Positions 1 through 8,764 are shown, counted from the stretch's first letter. The stretch: DNA of 64,000 bases from Methylobacter psychrophilus (GCF_025583945.1 NZ_JAOEGU010000015.1:31328-95327), one strand, 5' to 3'. Program-made: numbers and translations. Notes: a model not told the origin generated them from the sequence alone.

Positions 1-572
1 CCAGTGTAATAGCGGTCAGCATCATAAGCGAATACATCGCCAGAATGATTAAAAATAATATCCAGAATAACGTAGATACCTTGCTTATGAGCGATATCTA
101 CCAAGTCCTGCAAATCTTGTCGTGTGCCAAAATGGGGATCGACATCCAAAAAATTCTGTATTGCGTAACCATGATAGGAGTGCTCGTCTTTAGGTTTTTG
201 TTTAAATACCGGACTAATCCAGATCGCAGTGACCCCAAGACGTTTCAAATAACCTATTTTGCTTGCCAGGCCTTTCAAAGTCCCCCCCAGCCAACGGTTA
301 CCCTGTTCTGACCATTGCTTCCGATCGGTATTATAGGCATCCCGGTCAAATTGAAAAAGCGGCGTTATTCCGGTAGCTACCGACTTACCGTTATTGTCGA
401 CATAACCCTTTTCGTTGCCATCAGAAAATCGATCCAGCAATAAAAAATAAAGAACCTGATCTTCCCATGCCGCCGGTGAAGGATGAAATTCAGGTTTTTT
501 ATAAGCCGCCCAATCTATATCGGCAATTGATGATTCAATTTTATTATGGGTTTTATTATCTGTATTTTTCAT
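1..572 (-). CDS. GH13 alpha-amylase family protein, 5' part only
   Basis: The reading frame starts at an ATG (570-572, minus strand) and runs off the left edge, so only about 190 N-terminal residues are present. The early part reads EDQVLYFLLLDRFSDGN, the usual first strand of the GH13 barrel, followed by WLGGTLKGLASKIGYLKRLG and AIWISPVF. Conserved region I is seen near residues 171-176 as DIIFNH. These are hallmarks of alpha-amylase-type glycoside hydrolases acting on alpha-glucans. The catalytic Asp/Glu/Asp residues lie beyond the window, so substrate cannot be judged. No signal peptide is visible, which suggests a cytoplasmic enzyme of glycogen or maltodextrin metabolism. Family assignment is firm; the precise activity is not. 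Confidence 0.88.
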   Translation of the reverse strand, partial: MKNTDNKTHNKIESSIADIDWAAYKKPEFHPSPAAWEDQVLYFLLLDRFSDGNEKGYVDNNGKSVATGITPLFQFDRDAYNTDRKQWSEQGNRWLGGTLKGLASKIGYLKRLGVTAIWISPVFKQKPKDEHSYHGYAIQNFLDVDPHFGTRQDLQDLVDIAHKQGIYVILDIIFNHSGDVFAYDADRYYT

Positions 573-754
573 GATTTTTTAACCTTCATTCTTTAAAAAA
601 GTCATTGCAAAAGGAGCTAAAACGATCTGAAATTACTGCAAGTGATGTTACAATTCCGAAATAGTGAAAAAAGTTTACGAGGTGTAATTCTTGCCTTGTA
701 TCAGCATCTATTTCTCATGGTGACTTTCAAAAATTAAACTTCCGGTAAGATCAT

Positions 755-787
755 ACAGATAACATCCCTTGAAGGGATGGTATCTGT
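755..787 (-). terminator. Hairpin downstream of the papain-like gene
   Basis: An inverted repeat with arms reading ACAGATAACATCCCTT and its near-complement lies 39 bp past the stop of the papain-like protease gene. It can fold into a stem of about 15 bp with small internal mismatches. There is no clear U-tract, so it may stabilise the mRNA 3' end rather than act as a classical terminator. It would mark the end of the minus-strand protease operon before the amylase gene. Confidence 0.5.
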
Positions 788-825
788 TAACATCGAAATT
801 ATTTATCTGAGAATCTATAGAAAAC

Positions 826-1704
826 CTAGAGCCCGAATTTCGTTGTTTGGACATATTTTTCACTGATCAGTGTCCACCAATCCACGGCCAGTCCTTTTAG
901 GACATATTCATACGGTAGCCAACCATAACCCCCATCACCCCAACTGGTTCCCCAGGAATTTCTTATTAATAAAGCCCCTGTGGTTGTCGTACTGCTATTG
1001 GCGTTCTTGATGGTCAAGGCATCGTCATAACCGACCGCCATAATGGCATGTCCACCTGCTACCTTATCTTTAGAGGAAGGATAAGGAATTTTGCCTTTGC
1101 CTGCACCGTTCGCTTGACTCACAGAATTATAAACCGTAAAGCCAAACATGGAGGGTAAATTAGCCGCCAGATTAGTCTTGATTTGACTTAACAGATTTGC
1201 AGGAGTGGTGCCTACAGGATCGAGTCGGTAATAATTAACAGCCTGGAAAGATTGGGCAAAGGCATATAAAAATGCCGAAGGCTCTACATCAAAACTGGCA
1301 ATTTTATAAGGCCAATACTTTTCCGGTGGAACCCCAAATAATGCCATGGCTCCCATAGTGGTTCGCAAATAGGCACCGGTATCACCAGTCCAGCCCAAAA
1401 GATTGCGGGTTGCTTTGTAAAGAAACAATCTGGAGCCGTCCAGCCATTCACCATAGGCTTTTTTTTGATAGAACTCGATCATTCCAACACCGGCATTAGC
1501 TGTGCATGACCCCAACTGCCCCTGATCCTCAATAGGAGCACACCACGCACGGAGATCTACTTTAGCGGGCAAAGCTGGCGGCGCAGTCAATACGTTGAGC
1601 TGTTTAAGCAGGGGTTTAATGTCCTCATGTTGAGGTGAGTAATCTCTGAAATCGGGCAGATCGCGAACCCAGCCCAAACCATAATTTTCTTGTAATTCGT
1701 TCAT
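826..1704 (-). CDS. Papain-like cysteine protease (peptidase C1A family)
   Basis: The 292-residue protein shows the papain catalytic residues in order: the oxyanion-hole Gln and nucleophile in EDQGQLGSCTAN (Cys67), the general base in AGGHAIMAVGYDD (His219) and the orienting Asn in LIRNSWGTSWGDGGYGWLPY (Asn249). The first 50 residues are too short for a classical full-length I29 propeptide and there is no signal peptide, so it looks cytoplasmic or exported by an unrecognised route. It is the last gene of a same-strand cluster with a chagasin-like inhibitor immediately upstream, suggesting that activity is held in check by a co-expressed inhibitor. Bacterial C1A proteases of this size with DYSPQHE-type N-termini are known but mostly uncharacterised. 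Family call is secure; substrate is unknown. Confidence 0.93.
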   Translation of the reverse strand: MNELQENYGLGWVRDLPDFRDYSPQHEDIKPLLKQLNVLTAPPALPAKVDLRAWCAPIEDQGQLGSCTANAGVGMIEFYQKKAYGEWLDGSRLFLYKATRNLLGWTGDTGAYLRTTMGAMALFGVPPEKYWPYKIASFDVEPSAFLYAFAQSFQAVNYYRLDPVGTTPANLLSQIKTNLAANLPSMFGFTVYNSVSQANGAGKGKIPYPSSKDKVAGGHAIMAVGYDDALTIKNANSSTTTTGALLIRNSWGTSWGDGGYGWLPYEYVLKGLAVDWWTLISEKYVQTTKFGL

Positions 1705-1822
1705 CGTCTTATCTCCAAAAATTAAGTAATATTCTTGATTATTTTTATCGAAGTTGTCGCACTATTTTATTTAGTAGCTCCTTAAAGAGGATTTGTTGTC
1801 TTGAATTAATTTAATCGGATAA

Positions 1823-2176
1823 TCATTTCTTAATAACAAGAGTCACTTCAAAAGTTTTTAAAGGCGGTATATTTTGCTCAAAGGATCGATGGAATATCAG
1901 CTTCACTATGCTTGTTCCTGCCGCAAGCGCATGCAGTTTTATAATTTCCATGCCAACAGATCCTGGCACTTTATCGTTGGCAAAAAACTCTGCTTGACCG
2001 AGCCTCAGTCTATTCACATCTAACGAACATGGCTCCCAGATATATCCTGTAGTTGGATTTGCTGGTAATATAATTTCCAGTTCTTCGCCAATACTGATCT
2101 CGAACGTTCTACCGTAATCTCTTTCACTTAATCTCATGGATTCGCCTGACAAAATATTAACCGGATGTCCCAGCAT
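1823..2176 (-). CDS. Chagasin family cysteine protease inhibitor (I42)
   Basis: A 117-residue all-beta-looking protein with the chagasin loop signature NPTTGYIW (residues 40-47), a second loop around PGSVGM and a third around HRSFE in place of the usual RPW. Chagasin-family proteins are tight reversible inhibitors of papain-like proteases, inserting these loops into the active-site cleft. The gene is 118 bp upstream of the papain-like gene on the same strand, so the natural partner is obvious. No signal peptide is seen, matching the unexported look of the protease. The start is uncertain: Met14 (position 2137) has a better placed AGG upstream than Met1. The altered third loop makes potency against the neighbour an open question. 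Confidence 0.85.
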   Translation of the reverse strand: MLGHPVNILSGESMRLSERDYGRTFEISIGEELEIILPANPTTGYIWEPCSLDVNRLRLGQAEFFANDKVPGSVGMEIIKLHALAAGTSIVKLIFHRSFEQNIPPLKTFEVTLVIKK

Positions 2177-2396
2177 AAATGCATTAACAAGAATTGCGCA
2201 TAAATTATCTTGATTAGCGACGAACCTCAGTCAGTACTTTCACAATGGCTTGGATGCAGAAATTCTGTTTATGCTTCAAAACACCTGACACAAACCATTT
2301 ATGACTATCGGTTCAGACTCCCTTTGGTAATCTCTGGCACCAAAGCCACGGGATTACCTAAATAAGAAAGTTTTAGGTACAGACTGAAGCAGCTGG

Positions 2397-2684
2397 TTAC
2401 TGCGCCCGAATAGTACCCATGATTTGAACGTTAACAGGATAACCGTCCAATTTTACAGGTAACGTTAATTTGTCTAATTTAGCCTGACTTTCAACGCCTA
2501 TAACAATAACTGATTGTCCGTTATCACCCTGACCAATACCGACCGAAACGACGCCCGGCATGGTCATTAATTGGTTTTCATGTTTGTTTTTAACCTGTTG
2601 AATAGATTCTGTCACAGTAACTCCCTCCTCCGGACTGCATCCGATTGCAAGTATTAGTAGCAATGATAAAAAGCTCAGTTTCAC
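2397..2684 (-). CDS. Small lipoprotein resembling the N-terminal domain of the adjacent trypsin-like protein
   Basis: The 95-residue protein starts with GTG overlapping the TGA of the trypsin-like gene (GTGA), so the two are translationally coupled. The N-terminus is a lipoprotein signal, with lipobox LAIGC at Cys16, giving a lipid-anchored periplasmic or outer-membrane protein. The mature part has VVSVGIG, then an alternating beta-like stretch, then LPVKLDGYPV and MGTIRA. The same arrangement (VVATGVG, IPAEIGGVP, ATGIIRA) is found in the first 85 residues of the trypsin-like neighbour. I infer that it is a free-standing copy of that domain, which could act in trans as an inhibitor, chaperone or membrane tether for the protease. 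No function is established. Confidence 0.7.
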   Translation of the reverse strand: MKLSFLSLLLILAIGCSPEEGVTVTESIQQVKNKHENQLMTMPGVVSVGIGQGDNGQSVIVIGVESQAKLDKLTLPVKLDGYPVNVQIMGTIRAQ

Positions 2685-3682
2685 AACGTTAAATTAAGCG
2701 CAGAAAATACATTTTCTATACGATTAATAATCGTAGTCGTATCACTGCCGGCAAAAAGCAATCCAACCAGCTCATCATTATTGTTTAATATTGCCGAACC
2801 GCTATCACCTGGTTGGCTTATAGCTCCCGCCATAATTTGGTCGGTAAACAAAGCCGTACGATTTTCTCCATAACTCACATTAGCAGTAACATCCACCTGT
2901 GTCACTTGCCCTTCGGTATAATTGGTGGTTCGTCCGGTTTTTTTAAGCGGCATGCCTAACACTGCAGATGCTGTGCCTTTGATAGCTCCAATATTGAGAA
3001 TTTCCGGGAGTACATCTTCCAGGCTTATAGGGCGGGCAATAGCCGCATCAACCAGATTTTCTGCTGCTCTTATTCTGACTGCTTTCAGACGGGTATCACT
3101 ACCCACTACACCAGACAGAGCATTTAAAATGGCAACAATATTGCCAGCGATGTCACAATCGCTGGGTAGCTCCTGAAGAGTAATAGCGATAAAATCTTCC
3201 AGCGTTGCTATTTGATCATCAGGGTTTTTTCCGCCATCATAAGAGCCGGGTTGCAAAATGGCATCACCAATTTTTGCCGCATTGATGTTGGCCAAGACAT
3301 GATTATTAGACAATATCATCCATTCTCCATTTCTGCGTACCCAGCAACCTAAAGTTCCAGCGGTAATATCTTTGTGACCGACACTGACGCCACCGGGAGC
3401 GGGACGAAAACGCTCCGTAGGCGCTTGAAAAGCACGAATGATACCTGTAGCGACAACGTCTGTTGGTACACCGCCAATTTCAGCGGGTATCAAATTTCGT
3501 GACGACAAACCGGAAGTGGGTAATTTATTGACAACAGAGCAAATGATACTGGGTATGTCAGTTAATTTTCCGTCAACCATTTTATAGCCGACACCTGTAG
3601 CCACGACATTGGCGTAGCCTAACAATTCTGTGGAACGCTCTTTTAAGATACCGCGAACCGTAGTGACAACTGTATTGTTCAT
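2681..3682 (-). CDS. Trypsin-like serine protease with N-terminal accessory domain
   Basis: A 333-residue protein in two parts. Residues about 10-85 form a small domain with VVATGVG and IPAEIGGVP motifs. From residue 97 onward is a chymotrypsin-fold protease: GTLGCW, the catalytic His in LSNNHVLA (His128), a likely catalytic Asp in VDAAIARP (Asp212) and the nucleophile in SQPGDSGSAIL (Ser294). No signal peptide is visible. The start has a good ribosome site (AAAGAGG, about 7 nt upstream). It lies 85 bp after the caspase-like gene and overlaps the downstream lipoprotein gene by four bases, so the three are probably cotranscribed. The N-terminal domain may be a prodomain that must be removed or displaced; that is inference. 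Confidence 0.88.
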   Translation of the reverse strand: MNNTVVTTVRGILKERSTELLGYANVVATGVGYKMVDGKLTDIPSIICSVVNKLPTSGLSSRNLIPAEIGGVPTDVVATGIIRAFQAPTERFRPAPGGVSVGHKDITAGTLGCWVRRNGEWMILSNNHVLANINAAKIGDAILQPGSYDGGKNPDDQIATLEDFIAITLQELPSDCDIAGNIVAILNALSGVVGSDTRLKAVRIRAAENLVDAAIARPISLEDVLPEILNIGAIKGTASAVLGMPLKKTGRTTNYTEGQVTQVDVTANVSYGENRTALFTDQIMAGAISQPGDSGSAILNNNDELVGLLFAGSDTTTIINRIENVFSALNLTL

Positions 3683-3767
3683 ATCAAACCTCTTTGCAAT
3701 TAGCTGTTATTATTAATTAGGGTATTTATAACCTCGGGGGGTTAAGACATTTACAAAAAATTCGAGC

Positions 3768-4622
3768 TTACGTAAAAACTTTCTCGGCAAGTGAAGCGCT
3801 CGTGCCTTCCAATTGAGGGGTTTGGCCATAACCTCTGACATTCACAGTCACTTGTGCATCAAGGCGACGTCGTGTGATTGATACGCCAGCTCCCCTTAAC
3901 ACCTTGCAGAAGTTATATGTAAAAACACCCCTGTATACACCACCGATAAGTGTTTCGGCAGAAGTCTGGTTATCGCGGCATGCTGCCCACAAAACGTGGT
4001 TCAGACCAGGCACAACGAGAGCATCTCTTGTAGCTGCTGTTCCTCCAGGCATGAGTAAACCAATCGTGGGAAGTGAAGGATGAGCATCCAGAAAGAACCC
4101 CCAATCTATAGGTGGCTCAATATAACGATAAGCGACATATAGCTCCTCAGGGGCTGCTGCCATAAGCGCCAACTCCCGGGTCCCGGTGCCGGCATGACAG
4201 GAATCGAAAATAATATCCAGATTTACCCCGGCCGGCAAGCCGGCAAGCATGGCGCGAAAATCGTCATCCTTAAGCATACCGGCACTGGCATAGTCATGCG
4301 GGACAATGGTTTCATCTTTACCATCTAATTCATCCCCGTTAACATTCGCTACTTGCGAGCCATGCCCGGAATAAAAAAAGATCAATACATCGCCTTTCTT
4401 CGCTCCCTTAATCAACCATTTGAAACCGTTAATAATGGCCGCCTTTGTTGCTCTACTGTCGGTTAGAATTTGCATTGCGGCCGGGGTTGCCGGGACGATA
4501 CCAAGGGCACTCAAAGTATTGGCCATGTCGCGGACATCGTTTATACAGCCGCGTAAGTCAGGCCCTCCAGCACCGACGGGTGCATAATCATTAATTCCAA
4601 CCAACAATGCTTTCTTTGTCAT
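3768..4622 (-). CDS. Caspase-like protease (metacaspase, peptidase C14)
   Basis: The 284-residue protein begins KKALLVGINDY, the first beta strand of the caspase p20 fold, continues with LRGCINDV, and has the catalytic dyad in FFYSGHGSQ (His87) and IIFDSCHAGTGTR (Cys142), separated by the acidic DGKDETIVPHD loop typical of metacaspases. Metacaspases cleave after Arg or Lys and are commonly calcium-activated. The protein is essentially a bare catalytic domain with no fused repeat, TPR or membrane segment. It is the first gene of the protease cluster and so the best candidate for an initiating protease. In bacteria, caspase-like proteins often act in stress or phage-triggered death pathways; whether that applies here is inference from context only. 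Confidence 0.93.
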   Translation of the reverse strand: MTKKALLVGINDYAPVGAGGPDLRGCINDVRDMANTLSALGIVPATPAAMQILTDSRATKAAIINGFKWLIKGAKKGDVLIFFYSGHGSQVANVNGDELDGKDETIVPHDYASAGMLKDDDFRAMLAGLPAGVNLDIIFDSCHAGTGTRELALMAAAPEELYVAYRYIEPPIDWGFFLDAHPSLPTIGLLMPGGTAATRDALVVPGLNHVLWAACRDNQTSAETLIGGVYRGVFTYNFCKVLRGAGVSITRRRLDAQVTVNVRGYGQTPQLEGTSASLAEKVFT

Positions 4623-5493
4623 GATAGTTCTCCTTTGCTTCAGTTAAATAGCCGCTAGTTCCGACAAATACTCTGGTGCTGCGGCATTTATGCATCAGAG
4701 CCGCTAATTTTTAGGAATTATTTATCTGGCCATAATGGCTAGCTGTTAATCTAAGTCACTTTTCAAACAATGTATTAACGATGTCTGCCGTAACGTCTAA
4801 CATAAAAATTTACCTGCTAGGTGAACTTCACATTGGGCGCTTCAGTGTCGACACCAATCAAACCGATAGCCCGAAATAACAGGATTTTTGAAGGTTTTAG
4901 GCCTTATGTAAGGATGATGTTATTGGTACCGACAACGGCTAAAATTAATAATATGCTTGTAAAAAAAAACAGCTCTTTTAGTATTTGCAGTCTCCATTTT
5001 ATTATCCTTTTTTTGGAAAAATTACTTCGGGCTGATTGTAAATTAAATGAATAAGGATGACAGACGCCATTGATGTTCTATCTAATTTCTTGGAAAGGAG
5101 TAAAAAATATCGTGAGCAATTTATAAAGTTGCCGCTTCAGAATAAAACCGATTCTCTACCAGCTTCTAATTAACAAGGTTTTTGTCGCTTCTTTAGTGTA
5201 AATAAAATGTTTGATTTTTTGACGCCATCATAACCAATGTACCCAAAAATTAACGCTTTCAACTAAATATGCCTAACTCATGAACCGCACTTATTCTATC
5301 CACAGCCTCACTAAGAAAAATTAATCCAGGTTAATTTTTTAACAAAAAATTTATTTTTATTTAACAGCCGTTGATACACCGCAAAAAAACTGACAGAAAG
5401 CTATCCGTATTTATACCTATTAAAAGCCGACCATTAATTATGTTAGACTTGCCCTTTATAGCTGTTTCATATTGCTATCGGGGTATAGGTCAC
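4623..5493. other. Long intergenic region between metacaspase and Crp/Fnr genes
   Basis: About 870 bp without a convincing gene. It must carry the promoter of the minus-strand protease cluster and that of the plus-strand Crp/Fnr gene. It is AT-rich, and includes a 9-A homopolymer (4961-4969) inside a possible short minus-strand reading frame described separately. A 77-codon plus-strand frame at 4821-5054 has no recognisable protein character and lacks a good ribosome site. No repeats or RNA genes were recognised. Confidence 0.5.
4904..4997 (-). pseudogene. Possible tiny single-TM peptide gene, frameshifted in a homopolymer
   Basis: An ATG at 4997 preceded by AAGGATAATAAA opens a short frame. 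Read as given, it yields a 25-residue peptide. If the run of nine T (minus strand) were eight, the frame would give METANTKRAVFF followed by TSILLILAVVGTNNIILT, a 30-residue peptide with one membrane helix ending at a TAA at 4904-4906. This may be chance, a decayed small membrane protein, or a sequence error in the homopolymer. It precedes the protease cluster on the same strand. Confidence 0.2.
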
Positions 5494-6285
5494 ATGTATT
5501 TTCGTTCAAATGGATCAAAAGGGCTATGCTGTACATGCCCTAACCGATATTTCCAGTTTTGCAAAAGCCTGTTAAACAGCTCTTCAACAGAATTTGATCC
5601 GCATGCTGTTAAAAATCTGGCAGTGACTGCAAAGCAATATTTATATCACCAAGGCGATCTAAATAACGAGTTATTTGTCTTGCGAGAAGGTTGGGTAATG
5701 CTGACCAGGCTTTCCGAAGACGGTAAACGTCAGGTGTTTCGATCAGTCTTGCCAGGGGAGCTACTCGGATTTCAACAACACCTAAACGGCCCTGCTATCT
5801 ATTCAGCTATCGCTTTATTGGACAGTGTCCTCTGCAAGGTTCCAAAAAGTGTAGAGCACTATTCTACCCAGCCAGAACTGGCTTTAAGTCTTGCTGCTAC
5901 AGAAGCTTGTGACAAGATGCTCACCGAAATGTATCTGGGAAATATTACCCATCGAAACGCACGAGAAAGGATCGCTTTTATGGTGTTGGAGCTTTTTCAT
6001 CGACTCATGCTGCGTGGCCTGAATAATGAATACTCCATTCAATTTCCACTTAAACAGGAAGATATAGGAGATACGCTTGGACTGACTACCGTACATGTCA
6101 ACCGAACTTTACACGCCTTTAGGGACGAAGGCGTATTGCAAATACAAAGACATGAATTGACCATTCTGGATTACGACAGTCTTTATTCTTTAGCCGGGTC
6201 TACCTTTAAAATTTTAGTCCCTGAGGGACTTGAAAACCCGATTGAAGCGGGCAGAGTTGGCAGCCAAGTCTTTCGGAGTAGTTAA
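5494..6285 (+). CDS. Crp/Fnr family transcriptional regulator
   Basis: From the preferred ATG at 5494 (with AGG about 7 nt upstream) the protein has about 263 residues. It has a cysteine-rich N-terminus (LCCTCPNRYFQFC, giving a C-x2-C-x7-C arrangement), a cyclic-nucleotide-binding-type beta-roll (YHQGDLNNELFVLREGWV, GELLGF) and a C-terminal winged helix with the recognition segment GLTTVHVNRTLHAFRDEGV. The N-terminal cysteines could hold an iron-sulfur cluster as in Fnr, implying oxygen or redox sensing, but the spacing is not exactly that of Fnr. The frame remains open upstream to 5371, but the extra 41 residues look non-homologous. Its target is unknown; the divergent protease cluster is the nearest candidate. 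Confidence 0.88.
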   Translation: MYFRSNGSKGLCCTCPNRYFQFCKSLLNSSSTEFDPHAVKNLAVTAKQYLYHQGDLNNELFVLREGWVMLTRLSEDGKRQVFRSVLPGELLGFQQHLNGPAIYSAIALLDSVLCKVPKSVEHYSTQPELALSLAATEACDKMLTEMYLGNITHRNARERIAFMVLELFHRLMLRGLNNEYSIQFPLKQEDIGDTLGLTTVHVNRTLHAFRDEGVLQIQRHELTILDYDSLYSLAGSTFKILVPEGLENPIEAGRVGSQVFRSS

Positions 6286-6292
6286 AAATGCA

Positions 6293-6328
6293 AAAGCCCC
6301 GAAGATTATTAAAATCAACGAGGCTTTA
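6293..6328 (+). terminator. Weak hairpin after the Crp/Fnr gene
   Basis: AAAGCCCCG and CGAGGCTTT can pair with one mismatch across an AT-rich loop, 8 bp past the Crp/Fnr stop codon. It lies between convergent genes (the hydrolase reads toward it), so it may serve either strand. There is no clear U-tract. Confidence 0.4.
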
Positions 6329-6390
6329 AAGCGCTATCGAAAAGTAATGTTTGAACAGCCATCAAGCTTTACGACATATTGGCGATTCGC

Positions 6391-7623
6391 TTAGTGTGCT
6401 TGCAATTTATCAAACCATTCTTTTTCACGGGCTACAGAAGTAAGAAAAGTTCCACGGTGATTACCTGATTTAACCTGCTCGGTAACAATTAACTGACTAC
6501 CCATGCTTTTTTGATAAATAGAAGCCAGTTTACCTATTGGAATGGCAATAACTTCATCCAACGTGCCGTAATACATTTTTACCGGTGTTTTGAATACGCT
6601 ACGATAGGTTTGCATATTGGCCATAATTTTGCCATATTCGGAGCCGGCAAAATAGCTTGGATCTGAATATTCATCATTAAGCAACTTTTTGAAATCAGTT
6701 GGAACTCTCGGAAGAATTTCTTTAAAAAGCTCTTCTTGATTACTGTAATCCCTCTCATATACTTTTCGCATGTCATCATAATAAGCTGGCTTTATAACCG
6801 CTTTCGCAAGACCGGGCTTGGAAAAATAATTTTCATAAGAAAATACGCTAAAAGCAACCAAAGTATTTAACCACTTGGCATCGATTTTTCTTGGATGATA
6901 AAGCCATCCGTTCATCGCAGCAAAAGGATCACTGGGGGCTGATGCAGTAGACGCGGCTTTAACAGGAATGCCTCGGCTTTCAAGTTTCTCCAGAAAGGCT
7001 GTAGTAACAAAGCCTCCTTGTGACCAACCTGCCAGAAATAAGTCTGTCTGGCTTATTTTTTTTTCTTGTTTGAGAAATTGAATCGCCGCATCATACAAAT
7101 CATTACAAGCTTGCTGTTCGCTGGCCTTGACTGAATAGGCCTCAGGTTCTATGGAATCACCCATACCGAAGTAATCAGCGGCTATGACTATATAACCTTG
7201 GCCGGCAAATTGGGCAACCATTAACCGTGTTTCATAAGCACCAGGATTAGCTTGATCAGAAAATGCATAGGACGGCACTTCATGTTTTCCGAACACCGTA
7301 CCATGCTGATAAGAAACGATAGGCAGAGCTGAGGCATCGCGAATTTTAGGGATCGCCAATAAGCCAAAGGCCTTGGTTGGCTTATTGCCCTGCTCCGGGA
7401 TAATTGAATCGTAAGCGACTTTAAAAAGCTCTACATCATATTTGGCAGGCGAATAATGTGGCAAAACATAGTTCTTCGGTGTTCCGACCGAAAAAATATC
7501 GCGCTCTTTAGTCAGTATCTTATTAAGTTGCGAGATAGTTTGTAGTTCGAGAGGCGTAAATTTAAAATCCGCTTGCACACTCGTGGTAAAAACAAACAAC
7601 AGTAAGCCAATATATAATTTCAT
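6391..7623 (-). CDS. Secreted alpha/beta hydrolase (lipase/esterase-like)
   Basis: A 410-residue protein with an N-terminal signal peptide (KLYIGLLLFVFTTSVQA, cleavage about residue 18). The nucleophile elbow is LFLAGWSQGG (Ser201), with a likely acid in YGTLDEVIAI and a likely His in KSGNHRGTF near the C-terminus. The fragment PIVSYQHGTVFGK, in front of the elbow, and VIAADYFGMGDS are typical of secretory lipase-like or prolyl-oligopeptidase-related hydrolases. The protein is therefore probably a periplasmic or secreted esterase. It stands alone, downstream of purEK on the same strand but separated from purK by 46 bp and with its own signal sequence; there is no functional link to purine synthesis. 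Substrate unknown. Confidence 0.85.
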   Translation of the reverse strand: MKLYIGLLLFVFTTSVQADFKFTPLELQTISQLNKILTKERDIFSVGTPKNYVLPHYSPAKYDVELFKVAYDSIIPEQGNKPTKAFGLLAIPKIRDASALPIVSYQHGTVFGKHEVPSYAFSDQANPGAYETRLMVAQFAGQGYIVIAADYFGMGDSIEPEAYSVKASEQQACNDLYDAAIQFLKQEKKISQTDLFLAGWSQGGFVTTAFLEKLESRGIPVKAASTASAPSDPFAAMNGWLYHPRKIDAKWLNTLVAFSVFSYENYFSKPGLAKAVIKPAYYDDMRKVYERDYSNQEELFKEILPRVPTDFKKLLNDEYSDPSYFAGSEYGKIMANMQTYRSVFKTPVKMYYGTLDEVIAIPIGKLASIYQKSMGSQLIVTEQVKSGNHRGTFLTSVAREKEWFDKLQAH

Positions 7624-7669
7624 AGTTATTCCGATTAATTATTTTTTGCGATCTTGATTTTGTAAAAAA

Positions 7670-8764
7670 TTACGAATCGTCGACCTTATCGGCAAGCAGG
7701 GTCAACTGCTTGATTAAGGCATATAATTCCTCGGTAGTTTCGGTGCGTACTGTAGCATGAGCGACTTTTCGACCTTGACGGGGTGCTTTATCGTAAAGAT
7801 GCAAATGCGCATGAGGCACTGCCAATAATTCTTCAGTAACAGGCAATCCACCAATAAAATTAACCATCGCAGCTTTACCAACAGCGGTAGATGCTCCTAA
7901 AGGCAAATCCAGAATGGCACGCAAATGATTTTCAAACTGGCTGGTTTCTGCGCCTTCAATCGTCCAATGCCCGGAGTTATGAACACGCGGGGCAAACTCA
8001 TTGGCAATTAATTTTCCGTTAACTTCAAATAATTCCAGCGCCAACACGCCGACATAATCCAGTGCTTCCATTAAACGAGAGACATAAGTTTCTGCTTGTT
8101 GCTGCATGGGATCATTATCACAACTTTCTGAAACACGCAAAATGCCGGCGCGATGTAAATTTTGGGAGAGCGGATAAAAAACGGTAGCGCCGGAAACATT
8201 ACGAGCGGCAATGATGGACACTTCACGGGTAAACGGAACAAAGGCTTCAACAACCCCTTGCACACCTGCCAATTGCTCCCAAGCCGGTTTTAAGTCAGCA
8301 ACCGATTTGAGCAAGGATTGGCCTTTGCCGTCATAACCCATAGTGCAGCTTTTTAAAATAGCCGGCCAGCCAATAATTGCCATTGCCTGTTCCAGACTCT
8401 CAAAACTATCCACTGCGACATAAGGCGAAACAGGAATGTCAATGTCATGAAAAAAAGCTTTTTCGATTAACCGATCCTGCGCGACTGCCAAAGCTTTAGG
8501 GGCAGGATGCACTTGAGTGTGTGAAGCCAGAAATTCAGCCACATCAGCCGGTACATTTTCAAACTCATAAGTGACTACATCAGCACGCTCTGCAAGTTGC
8601 GCGAGCAAACGCGGATCGTTATAATCGCCGAGTAAATGTTCACCCAGTCTGCTGGCACAGGCATCTACCGAGGGATCAAGAAAAATAAAATCCACACCTA
8701 AAGGATAACCCGCTAAAGCAATCATTCTGGCAAGCTGCCCTGCCCCCAGTACACCGACTATCAT
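7670..8764 (-). CDS. purK: 5-(carboxyamino)imidazole ribonucleotide synthase
   Basis: PurK converts AIR, ATP and bicarbonate to N5-CAIR in de novo purine synthesis in the cytoplasm. The 364-residue protein has the N-terminal nucleotide-binding start [12 protein letters not shown], the ATP-grasp centre ([14 protein letters not shown]) and the metal/ATP segment [15 protein letters not shown] near residue 255. Length is normal for the family. Its ATG overlaps the purE stop by four bases, the usual purEK translational coupling, so both are made from one message starting upstream of purE. Confidence 0.97.
   Translation of the reverse strand: MIVGVLGAGQLARMIALAGYPLGVDFIFLDPSVDACASRLGEHLLGDYNDPRLLAQLAERADVVTYEFENVPADVAEFLASHTQVHPAPKALAVAQDRLIEKAFFHDIDIPVSPYVAVDSFESLEQAMAIIGWPAILKSCTMGYDGKGQSLLKSVADLKPAWEQLAGVQGVVEAFVPFTREVSIIAARNVSGATVFYPLSQNLHRAGILRVSESCDNDPMQQQAETYVSRLMEALDYVGVLALELFEVNGKLIANEFAPRVHNSGHWTIEGAETSQFENHLRAILDLPLGASTAVGKAAMVNFIGGLPVTEELLAVPHAHLHLYDKAPRQGRKVAHATVRTETTEELYALIKQLTLLADKVDDS

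Noticed and set aside
4821..5054. 77-codon plus-strand frame upstream of the Crp/Fnr gene
   Set aside because: No ribosome site, no recognisable family, unusual composition; treated as non-coding.
5371..5493. N-terminal extension of the Crp/Fnr protein
   Set aside because: The first 41 codons give residues unlike the family; ATG at 5494 has a better ribosome site.
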